Assembly (NCBI GenBank): GCA_963726315.1
Contig: CAVSBZ010000005.1
Span: 806,001 to 870,000, forward strand
Direction of reading: 5' to 3'
Source of the DNA: FEB-25 sp963726315
Lineage (GTDB): Bacteria; Chloroflexota; Anaerolineae; Anaerolineales; UBA4823
DNA length: 64,000 nt
Shown here: piece by piece, positions 34,801 through 41,755 of the stretch
How positions within the stretch are numbered: position 1 is the first letter of the stretch
How the letters are laid out: the number at the start of each line of letters is the position of its first letter
Made by a program: the position numbers and the translations under genes
Notes under the pieces: generated by a model
Databases searched by the model: none
Told to the model about the DNA's origin: nothing
What the model saw: only the letters and a program-made list of their open reading frames with translations

Positions 34801-35389
34801 TGTCAACGATAATCTGGGTGGCTTCTCGAGTCGCGGACCGGCGGCATACACTGGTTTCTTAAAACCGCAGATATCTGCTCCTGGGGTTAATATCCGCTCA
34901 AGCATACCTGGGAGTGCTTATCAAGGTGGTTGGAATGGCACCAGCATGGCTTCGCCACATACCGCCGGTGCAGTTGCGTTGTTGTTAAGTGCAGCTCCAG
35001 AGCTGGTGGGTCAGGTTGATTGGACCGCCTGGGTGCTGGAACAGACCGCCTTACCAAAGACCACCAACGAGGGTTGCGGTGGTGATACACCAATTAGCAT
35101 CCCGAACAACAGCTTCGGTTATGGCCGGCTTGACATCCTTGCGGCAGTGAACCTGGCAACGAGTGAGAACCTCATCCCCGGTTGGGTGACACTTGACCAA
35201 CAGTCCGGTGTGATCAACGGTGGTGACAGCCTGACCATCAACCTGGACTTCACTGCACCTGAGGAGACGGGTACTCTCACTGCAACGCTGAGGCTGGTCG
35301 GGGACGATCCGTACAATCCTGATGTACGCATCCCGCTCACGATGAATGTGGCGGAAGTCAAGATCTTTATGCCCCTCATCAGGCGATAA
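31868..35389 (+). CDS. Secreted Kelch/subtilase (S8) multidomain exoprotein with C-terminal FMPLIRR tail
   Basis: The 1173-residue protein starts at ATG 31868 behind GAGGAGGAAACC and has a signal peptide (IIFITGICVLGIALGLFGIVG). Domains in order: about five Kelch units (50-378, each with a VY/IYxxGG core), an Ig-like section, a carboxypeptidase-regulatory-like domain (490-565, CGVAGKITDADSGLPIENAY), a further Ig-like section, an I9-type propeptide-like domain (about 685-755), and the S8 protease. The catalytic triad is Asp802 (SEIDTGTQYDH), His850 (HGTHVMG) and Ser1026 (GTSMASPH), with oxyanion Asn922. A small Ig-like part and the tail KIFMPLIRR follow. It is an extracellular protease, and the propeptide lies unusually far inside the chain. 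A strong terminator follows. Confidence 0.92.
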   Translation: MNKKIIFITGICVLGIALGLFGIVGAVSLAKGANGPADWSGTWQMGPNIDTTILGCAAGNGLARFTGIYNPTQDRVYFLGGRCELDTTTTGSVFYFDPVTETFAVTGVVMDTPVSNYQVVQIDDDGRGNGPGYYIVGGRTGTGGQTSAVQVYYPDVNLAETIATDPFPPAVAYSPGGVVAQGGKIYVFGGFDGVNMYASTYIYDPQAADAARWTLSACDLPTGRSYIAAIALGNLIYAIGGDEIPTLTPINDTVVYDTANPGACWQDDLMADLPQANGDAPAVYVDENYIGGGIFMVGGFWPSPGPNRWVFRYDVAGDIWESFPDLAVPAPATGRRNEASVYIPSTSGGTGAGVPGLWAFGGYDGSGTNAMTESTEFFANPATDVLLLPASFEVAGLPGTTVSDVFTVVNQTLIEDTYDLDYTSDVTWTVGIPGTIGPIPAGMQDDFTMTVTIPADLDCGVNGSFTVTATSQANPGSFATATITVRAICGVAGKITDADSGLPIENAYVWIQDSVDGLGTYYDDYTDADGNYLLEDVAPDFYYFGADALHHQPSFYPEGWPDGVYTFTVGTEPVIINWALIASDISWDPAEITVNVVPGGTTAETLTITNDGTGPYYFNISLIDSAQPLPPEIGALAVPGLPRVDEQIFSDIAASTDGTTDFVAVLESQADVSAAYDIEDWNERGWAVYNILNQHAESSQAGLRAYLNSQGVDFTPMYIINAVIVHSGNTDLVNNLAARQDVSQLVANRKIAVEDVSPSYIETLLQPVNVENAIEWNITKVGAPDVWAQGYTGQGMVVSEIDTGTQYDHPALVNQYRGNNGDGTFDHNYNWYDPYHQCPTDGVPCDGAQHGTHVMGTMVGDDGGANQIGMAPGAKWISCKGGDSVSGYLLTNELLTCAQWILAPFDLNGENPDPDMRPNVVNNSWGGGKGDYWFTGAIAAWRAAGIFPAFSAGNSGPSCSTTGSPGDNWHSFATGATDVNDNLGGFSSRGPAAYTGFLKPQISAPGVNIRSSIPGSAYQGGWNGTSMASPHTAGAVALLLSAAPELVGQVDWTAWVLEQTALPKTTNEGCGGDTPISIPNNSFGYGRLDILAAVNLATSENLIPGWVTLDQQSGVINGGDSLTINLDFTAPEETGTLTATLRLVGDDPYNPDVRIPLTMNVAEVKIFMPLIRR

Positions 35390-35406
35390 TCTTTAGTATG
35401 TATAAT

Positions 35407-35441
35407 AAAGGGAAGGCAGCGACCTGCCTTCCCTTTATTTA
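35407..35441 (+). terminator. Rho-independent terminator after the subtilase
   Basis: A perfect 13-bp stem (AAAGGGAAGGCAG / CTGCCTTCCCTTT) with loop CGAC runs into TATTTATT. It lies 18 bases after the subtilase stop. Confidence 0.92.
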
Positions 35442-35470
35442 TTCACAGGAACTCCAGGTTGTAAGAAAAA

Positions 35471-36034
35471 ATGGTTGAAATCATCGCTTATATGCAAACT
35501 TGGCCGGGTGAATTCATGCTCATTGGCACCACCCTGCGGGGTGGCTTGGGAGAGCTGGCACTGCGAATTGACCATATTGGCTCGACTTCCGTGCCGGGGT
35601 TGGCTGCCAAGGATATCATTGATATCCAGATTACAGTATCATCGTTGAGCGAACAGGTTTATCAGGCGATGTTAGCCCTGGGTTATACATGGACGGAAAC
35701 CCACTCGGACCACCACCCTGCCAGGGTGCCTGGCGAAGATAAAGATTGGGAAAAGTGGTATTTTAGACCTCCATCCCATCAACGCCGGACGCACACCCAC
35801 ATGCGGGTTCAGGGAAGGGCTAACCAACGCTATCCTCTGCTGTTCCGCGATTACCTGCGCACGCACCCGGCTACGGCTGAGTCGTATGCAGAACTTAAAA
35901 AGCGCCTGGCACAAAACCTGGCAGATCCGGAGACTTACCCAGATGTAAAAGACCCTGCGGTAGACTTGATCTACCTGGCAGCCGAGGAATGGGCAGCTGC
36001 CATACACTGGACGCCTGGCGAGTCGGATGCGTAG
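35471..36034 (+). CDS. GrpB family protein (UPF0157)
   Basis: The 187-residue protein has the GrpB signature at residues 30-57: ALRIDHIGSTSVPGLAAKDIID, then IQITV. This is the nucleotidyltransferase-like G-S-T-S-V-x-G-x-x-A-K-x-x-I-D motif. Later HMRVQGRANQRYPLLFRDYLR is the family's conserved second block. GrpB proteins share a fold with nucleotidyltransferases, and some are fused to CoaE; their role is not settled. ATG 35471 lies 30 bases past the terminator and has no strong ribosome site. Confidence 0.9.
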   Translation: MVEIIAYMQTWPGEFMLIGTTLRGGLGELALRIDHIGSTSVPGLAAKDIIDIQITVSSLSEQVYQAMLALGYTWTETHSDHHPARVPGEDKDWEKWYFRPPSHQRRTHTHMRVQGRANQRYPLLFRDYLRTHPATAESYAELKKRLAQNLADPETYPDVKDPAVDLIYLAAEEWAAAIHWTPGESDA

Positions 36035-36144
36035 TCGATATCAGTTTTTTCATCCAAATATGGATCTAAATCACATGTTAAGCTTAATAATATATTGTGG
36101 AAAATTGGATAAAATTGACCCATGGTGAAACGAGGTGAGATGAT

Positions 36145-36720
36145 ATGAGCAGTATCGAACGCGCAAAAATGACCCAGCTCTCGAACATCGAGAAAAAAAC
36201 TGGAAAGACCTTGGAAGAGCTGACCGTATTCATACAGTCCAGCGGGTTGAGCAAGCATGGTGAGATCCGCACAATGCTGATGGAGAAGTTTGGGTTAACT
36301 TACGGCGATGCCCACAATCTGGCACTGTATGCGCTCAGGGCAGATGCACAGCTGGCTGCAAAGGAGAAGGGCCTGTCGACATCGGATGTGCTGGATGAGA
36401 TCTACAGCGGACCGAAAGCCAGCCTGCGGCCGATCCACGAGAAAATGATGGGCTCTATTGAGCAGTTTGGTGATTTTGAGATCGTACCAAAGAAAGGGTA
36501 CGTCAGCTTACGACGCAAACGACAATTTGCCATGCTTGGTCCCGGCTCCAATACCCGGGTTGAGCTTGGGATCAATATCAAAAGCATCGAAGATGATGAG
36601 CGATTGATCCCACAACCTGCCGGGAGCATGTGTAACTATAAAGTGAAGCTCACCGAGGTAAATCAGGTGGACGACACTATCGTGGGATGGGTGCGAAAGG
36701 CGTACGATACAGCAGGATAG
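36145..36720 (+). CDS. DUF4287/DUF5655 domain protein
   Basis: The 191-residue protein has two small domains. The N-terminal part (about residues 10-60), NIEKKTGKTLEELTVFI, then HGEIRTMLMEKFGLTYGDA, is DUF4287-like. The C-terminal part (about 85-190) with IYSGPKASLRPIHEKMM, FEIVPKKGYVSLRRKRQFAM and STRVELGINIKS is DUF5655-like, with a fold thought to resemble a nuclease-associated or transport-related domain. The function is unknown. GAGGTGAG precedes ATG 36145. Confidence 0.85.
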   Translation: MSSIERAKMTQLSNIEKKTGKTLEELTVFIQSSGLSKHGEIRTMLMEKFGLTYGDAHNLALYALRADAQLAAKEKGLSTSDVLDEIYSGPKASLRPIHEKMMGSIEQFGDFEIVPKKGYVSLRRKRQFAMLGPGSNTRVELGINIKSIEDDERLIPQPAGSMCNYKVKLTEVNQVDDTIVGWVRKAYDTAG

Positions 36721-36731
36721 ATTTAAAGTGA

Positions 36732-36774
36732 ACAGCCAGACCCACATTGCTTGTGCATTTGTGAGTCTGGCTGT
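36732..36774. terminator. Hairpin between convergent genes
   Basis: Perfect 10-bp arms ACAGCCAGAC and GTCTGGCTGT enclose 23 bases. There is no T-run on either side, so termination is possible but not certain. It separates the DUF5655 gene from the convergent Asp-box gene. Confidence 0.45.
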
Positions 36775-36812
36775 ACGGGGCTGTGATATTAATCGCCTCT
36801 CAGAAGATATCG

Positions 36813-39290
36813 TTAATGATTGACGAAGCGGTAAATGCCCGCATCCACCAGATTGGTGGGAGCCTCAGATTGCCGGTGTAAAAGGGGCAGGAAAAAGCTT
36901 CTAGCGGCGTAATTGCGTATAACTGATGGCTTATCTCGTAAGCCTTCATTATATTGTGTATCCGGTAAGGTTGACCTTCCAGGCACTTCAATGTTACCGG
37001 GGATACCGCCGCAAGTAGCAGCATATAGAATGGAGTAGCCATTCTTAACGTCCACCGCATAATCCAATGCCGATATATGCAGCTCTCCCAGAATACCAGC
37101 AGCCGGTTCCCAGGTATCTCCAGCATCACTCGAAAAGTACAGCCCAGCAAAGGTGGCAGCATACAAGCGGGTAGAATCGCCGTCTAAAAATAGATAGGCG
37201 CGAGCGCCACCGTTAAGGCCCGTTGTGTGCTCCCAGGTTACACCACCATCCAGCGAGCGGAAGGGATATTGTGGTCCGGTCCCAACCAGCAGCATGGGTT
37301 GAGGATGAGTGGCGATGGTTATATCTGTAGCCATCTGCATATCTGGCTGTTGAAGGTCATCGATTCTTGTCCAACTCCCACCACCGTTTGTGCTTTGGTA
37401 TACACCAGTTCCTCCGGTGGCAATATAGACCAATCCTTCAATTTCGGGGTGAAATATAATTCTGTTAATCGTTCCGAGATCCATGCTTTGGGTTACGGTG
37501 ATGGGCTGCCAGTTCGTCCCAAAATCACTGCTGGAATACAGCTGGCCTCGGTCATGGAGGTGAAACGCATCCGAGCCAATATTAAAACCCACCAACAGAT
37601 GACCAGACTGATAGGGGTCCGGCTCCAAGTAACCAGGACCGCCCTCCCAGGGTTGGGAAATGTTCCATCCAATGTTCAACCAGCTTAAACCCGCATTGGT
37701 GCTCGTGTAGAAACCAGAGCCACCTGCCAGGTAGACCATCTGAGAATTAAAAGGGTCTTCACGGACCGCATTGACATGATCGAAACTATCAAGCGGGAGG
37801 AAAGTCCAGCTGTTGGCGCCATCATCACTCCGATAAACACCTGGCGAATCTCCGAATAACGCATAAATTCTCAACGGGTTAATCCTGGATGTGTCGACCT
37901 GGAAGGCAGTCATGCCTGTTAGTCCCTGGTTTTTTATTTCCCAGGTTTGACCGCCATCCATGGTCTTATACACACCATATGAATTATCTCCGATATATCC
38001 AATTAGGGAATTATCTGGGTTAAATTTAATCTCGCCATAGCTGGTAAGTGGACCAAACCGCTGCCAGGACAGGCCTCCATCTACAGAGTGATGCTGAAAG
38101 ATGTAGATTGAATCTTCACTGGTAAAAGTTATAAACATCACTGTGGCCAGGTTATTCCGAAAGTCCTCCGGCGTTACATCCTGCCAGATTAAGAAGTTAG
38201 GATCCGTGGTTTTATATAATCCAGTGCCTTCAGCAAAAGAGATCCACACCTCTGAAGGCTGATATGGATTGTGGCTTATCCTGGCAATGTTAGTGAGGGG
38301 CGTCGCGGGCATTTCAGTCCAGTCCTCGCCACCATCGGTGGACTGAAAAACCTGTCCTACTTGGGTTCCCACCACCATCTGAAGGGGATCAGTGGGGTGG
38401 AAGGACACGTCTTGAACGGCGATGCCTTCCAAATCATCAACGATGCTCCAAGATACTCCACCGTCATTGGATATGATTAATCCCAACGCGCCAGTGGGAG
38501 GCTCTCCTGGATTGGCAGACGAACTAAAAAAAAGGACCTGAGGGTCGTGTGGCGAAGGATACGCCCGTCCGACTACCATATTCCGGCCATCCGGCCACCT
38601 GTCGATCAGCTTAGTCCAGGTATCGCCTTCGTCCTGTGAACGGAAAAGTCCACCATCAGCAGCGCAGTATAGCCAGCTAGGATGTAATGGATCAATGGTG
38701 AAATCGGGATTACCCAGACTGGCGTTGACAAATTTCCAATTCTCGCTGGCATCCCGGCTGCGGAATAATCCGACTCCGGAGGCGGAGGCATAGATAGTGT
38801 TAGGATCCCCTGGCTTCATCAAGATTTGACGAACTTCTCCGCCGAACAGGTCCCCGCCATTCCAGCGCCCTATGCCCTGGGTAACATTATAAGCATTTGT
38901 CAGCCTGTCTGAGCCTCCATCCGGATTGGTGACGGTAAGGTCATAACTGCCGGTATTCATCCCCCATGGGACTGTCGCTGTGATCTGGGTGGTCGTGATC
39001 CAGGTTGCGTCATTAAGCTGAATATTCCCCAGCATCACCGTCGGCTGGCTGATGACCTGGGTATTGGTGATCGTCGCAGAAAATCCTGTTCCCGAGATGT
39101 TAATGATCGTATCGAGGTCATTTGGGGCAGTCGCTGGCTCAATGGAAATAACGGTTGGATTCTCCTGGGGAAGAATTTGAGCTGCCACCGGACTGATGGA
39201 CTTATCCGTTACAAGTGCCAGGAAAAATATGAGCGTTAGGATAGCTAGACAGCTGCAAGTCGCGAATGGGGCGAGCGATTTTTTATTCAT
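36813..39290 (-). CDS. Secreted IPT/TIG plus Asp-box (BNR/sortilin-like) beta-propeller protein
   Basis: The 825-residue protein starts with a signal peptide (ATCSCLAILTLIFFLALV). One IPT/TIG domain follows at about residues 43-135 (ISIEPATAPNDLDTIINISG and TVTNPDGGSDRL). The rest is an array of at least nine Asp-box units S/T-x-D-x-G-x-x-W, such as RSQDEGDTWTKL, KTMDGGQTWEIK, QSTNGGGSWTRI and RSLDGGVTWEHT, as in VPS10/sialidase-type and Ycf48-type propellers. Near the end SFFLPLLHRQ resembles the LPLI-R-R tail, but 19 residues follow it (through AGIYRFVNH). It is probably a cell-surface binding protein; no glycosidase residues are recognised. Confidence 0.88.
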   Translation of the reverse strand: MNKKSLAPFATCSCLAILTLIFFLALVTDKSISPVAAQILPQENPTVISIEPATAPNDLDTIINISGTGFSATITNTQVISQPTVMLGNIQLNDATWITTTQITATVPWGMNTGSYDLTVTNPDGGSDRLTNAYNVTQGIGRWNGGDLFGGEVRQILMKPGDPNTIYASASGVGLFRSRDASENWKFVNASLGNPDFTIDPLHPSWLYCAADGGLFRSQDEGDTWTKLIDRWPDGRNMVVGRAYPSPHDPQVLFFSSSANPGEPPTGALGLIISNDGGVSWSIVDDLEGIAVQDVSFHPTDPLQMVVGTQVGQVFQSTDGGEDWTEMPATPLTNIARISHNPYQPSEVWISFAEGTGLYKTTDPNFLIWQDVTPEDFRNNLATVMFITFTSEDSIYIFQHHSVDGGLSWQRFGPLTSYGEIKFNPDNSLIGYIGDNSYGVYKTMDGGQTWEIKNQGLTGMTAFQVDTSRINPLRIYALFGDSPGVYRSDDGANSWTFLPLDSFDHVNAVREDPFNSQMVYLAGGSGFYTSTNAGLSWLNIGWNISQPWEGGPGYLEPDPYQSGHLLVGFNIGSDAFHLHDRGQLYSSSDFGTNWQPITVTQSMDLGTINRIIFHPEIEGLVYIATGGTGVYQSTNGGGSWTRIDDLQQPDMQMATDITIATHPQPMLLVGTGPQYPFRSLDGGVTWEHTTGLNGGARAYLFLDGDSTRLYAATFAGLYFSSDAGDTWEPAAGILGELHISALDYAVDVKNGYSILYAATCGGIPGNIEVPGRSTLPDTQYNEGLRDKPSVIRNYAARSFFLPLLHRQSEAPTNLVDAGIYRFVNH

Positions 39291-39802
39291 TCCCTGTTTT
39301 CCTTATCCCAAGTTTAAACGCCTGATTTGAATGTTGCAATATTATTTAGTTAATTACAGTGACATTAGGAGAATATTCTTCCCCCCAGGCTGCAGGTCTA
39401 CTCAAGCAGCGATTCGTACCTGGCAGCCTCGTTCATCCAGCTGCAAAAAATCATTGATACATCAAAAATCTGCTAAGAGTTAAGTCTCTCATTTACAGAA
39501 AAGCTTAATGGTCGATTCTATTATCGCGCTATTCGGGTGAAATGCAATATTTATTTATAAGTATTTAGCAGAAATTCCGAATATATAAGACTCAGGATAG
39601 CATGATTAGAAGCAGGAATACTTTCGCGAAGCTTGACGGTAAGCCCGTTTATTCCGAATGACAAAAAACCGCCCTTCCGACGGCATTTTTATCATAAACA
39701 TGGAATCCTTGTTCCGGTGTTTTTAGGCATGATTGAAAAAATGATAGAATAGAGGCGTTATTTTAGGGGGAGGAGGCACAATGTTGTCAGAAGCGAGGGA
39801 AC
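39291..39802. other. Intergenic stretch between divergent large genes
   Basis: About 510 bases. A two-sided terminator-like hairpin lies near 39668-39693 (CCGCC-N5-GACGG flanked by AAAAAA and TTTTT). A -10-like TAGAAT is at 39745-39750. Near the end a frame of 11 codons (ATG 39781, behind GGGGGAGGAGGCACA) overlaps the start of the cyclase gene in another frame and may be an upstream leader. Confidence 0.5.
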
Positions 39803-41755
39803 ATGATTTGCCCTAACTGCCAAACGAACAACCCAAATAATGCCCGCTTCTGCCTGAATTGCGGACAGGAACTGGTGCAAAAGTGTTCCAACTGTAAATC
39901 TGACCTGGCTCCAGGCGCTCTTTTCTGCATGCATTGTGGTCAACCCGTGCAGGTGCAGTCCTCCGTGGACAATGACCGTTTAAGCCGCCTGACAGCGGTG
40001 GTTCCTGGGTCCTTAGTCCAGAAGATGGTAACCGAATCAAAGGCAGAAACAGCCAAACGCCCGGGAACTCTGCGAGAACGACGTACCGTTACTACACTAC
40101 TGGCAGACGTAGTCAATTCAACCGGTTTATCAGAAAGTGTGGACCTTGAAACGTGGACAGGGCTGATCAATTATGCCTTTGACTCTATCGCCAAGGTGGT
40201 ATATAGCTATGAAGGTACCATCGCCCGTCTATTGGGTGATTCAATCCTGGCATTCTTTGGCGCCCCGGTTGCACATGAAGATGACCCGCAACGTGCGGTG
40301 TGGGCTGGGTTGGAGATCATCAATAAGGTCAGGGAATTTTGCCAGGAACTCAAAAAAGAACAAGGGCTTGACTTCACCATCAGGGTGTGCATCAACACTG
40401 GACCGGTGATCGTGGGTCCGGTGGGCGATGACCTGACATACGACTTTACTGCCTATGGCGGTACAGTAAACCTTACCTCGCGGATCAAGTTTGCCGGTAA
40501 GCCGATGAGTGTGCTGCTCACCGGGAACACCTATCGCTTTATTTCGCCAATCTTTGAATGCCAGGACCTGGGATTGATTGATGTGAAAGGAATGGCGAAG
40601 CAGGTGCGGGTGTATCAGGTGAAATCTGCCCGGTCTGTGCTCGGACGGACAAGGGGTTTTTCCGAGCTGGAAAGCCCAATGGTCGGACGTAGCGAAGAGC
40701 TGGAAACGCTCCTGCACACCTGTGAGGCGGTCCAGGCTGGTTTGGGACGGGCAGTGCTCATCAGTGGGGAACCAGGGTTGGGAAAAACAAGATTAATCCA
40801 GGAGTGGAAAAGAGCCGCTGAGGCTAAAAACTTCGTCTTACCTGCCGATCAGGCTGGTGCACAGCCAAAAGTTGGAAAATGGTTGCTAGGTCGATGCGTA
40901 TCTTACAAGCAAGGTCTGGCATACCAACTGTTGATCGACCTGTTGAGGAACATGATCGGAGTGACCATAGGGAGTGAAGAACCAGAAACCCGGGCTGCTC
41001 TGCTCACATACTTGGATAATTTGTTTGGTGAAAAGGCGATGGAGGTATACCCCTTCCTGGGGCACCTGCTAACACTCAAACTCGAAGGGGAAACCTTGCT
41101 CCGAACGCAGATAACCGATCCCCGTGCACTTCAAACGCAATACCTTCTGGCAATGCAGCGCTTACTCGAAGCGATCATGAACCAAAACCCGGTAATATTG
41201 GTATTAGAAGACATACACTGGGCAGACGGGTCTTCCACCGAGCTATTCACCAAGCTGTTATCCCTGGTCTCAAAAGGACCGATCCTCTTCTGTCTGGTGA
41301 CCAGGTTAGAACGCGAAGCTGCCGGATGGAAACTGGTAAATGCAGCCCGCGAGCTCCTGGGCGGCAGTTTAACTGAAATTAGCTTGCAGAATCTCACCGA
41401 GAAAGACAGCCGCAGCCTGGTGGCGAACCTGCTCGAAATTGAGAGCCTTCCCGAGCGGGTGCGAGACTTAATCCTTGAAAAAGCAGAAGGTAATCCCCTG
41501 TATATGGAAGAGGTCATACGGATGCTAATTGATTCGGAAGCAATCATTCACCAGGATGGAACCTGGATTGCGCGGCAGGAGATCTCTGCTCGCGACATCC
41601 CTGACAATCTACAGGGCTTGCTCCTGGCGCGCATCGACCGGCTTCCACCCGAGGCACGCTATACTTTATTGGTAGCATCGGTAATCGGGCGGAACTTCCC
41701 CGTGAAGGTGCTTTCGAGAGTGCTGGAAGGAGCAAAAGATGAGCTTATTCAATAA
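39803..41755 (+). CDS. Zinc-ribbon / nucleotidyl cyclase / AAA ATPase signalling protein (N-terminal part)
   Basis: The 650-residue frame begins with two zinc ribbons (CPNCQTNN, FCLNCGQE; CSNCKSD, FCMHCGQP, residues 3-50). A class III nucleotidyl cyclase domain follows (about 95-270): LLADVVNSTGLSE and LLGDSILAFFGAP supply the two metal Asp residues. Then comes an AAA ATPase with Walker A SGEPGLGKTRL (about 323) and Walker B ILVLEDIHWAD (about 470). The frame ends at DELIQ, where homologues as I know them run on into a TPR region. The next frame supplies that region, overlapping by 17 bases. The start codon is preceded by GCGAGGG. Confidence 0.88.
   Translation: MICPNCQTNNPNNARFCLNCGQELVQKCSNCKSDLAPGALFCMHCGQPVQVQSSVDNDRLSRLTAVVPGSLVQKMVTESKAETAKRPGTLRERRTVTTLLADVVNSTGLSESVDLETWTGLINYAFDSIAKVVYSYEGTIARLLGDSILAFFGAPVAHEDDPQRAVWAGLEIINKVREFCQELKKEQGLDFTIRVCINTGPVIVGPVGDDLTYDFTAYGGTVNLTSRIKFAGKPMSVLLTGNTYRFISPIFECQDLGLIDVKGMAKQVRVYQVKSARSVLGRTRGFSELESPMVGRSEELETLLHTCEAVQAGLGRAVLISGEPGLGKTRLIQEWKRAAEAKNFVLPADQAGAQPKVGKWLLGRCVSYKQGLAYQLLIDLLRNMIGVTIGSEEPETRAALLTYLDNLFGEKAMEVYPFLGHLLTLKLEGETLLRTQITDPRALQTQYLLAMQRLLEAIMNQNPVILVLEDIHWADGSSTELFTKLLSLVSKGPILFCLVTRLEREAAGWKLVNAARELLGGSLTEISLQNLTEKDSRSLVANLLEIESLPERVRDLILEKAEGNPLYMEEVIRMLIDSEAIIHQDGTWIARQEISARDIPDNLQGLLLARIDRLPPEARYTLLVASVIGRNFPVKVLSRVLEGAKDELIQ

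Noticed and set aside
41739..41755. Programmed -1 frameshift between the cyclase and TPR/PP2C frames
   Set aside because: The shift needed is +1 (or -2), and no classical X-XXY-YYZ slippery site with a downstream pseudoknot is seen; translational restart or an indel explains it more simply.
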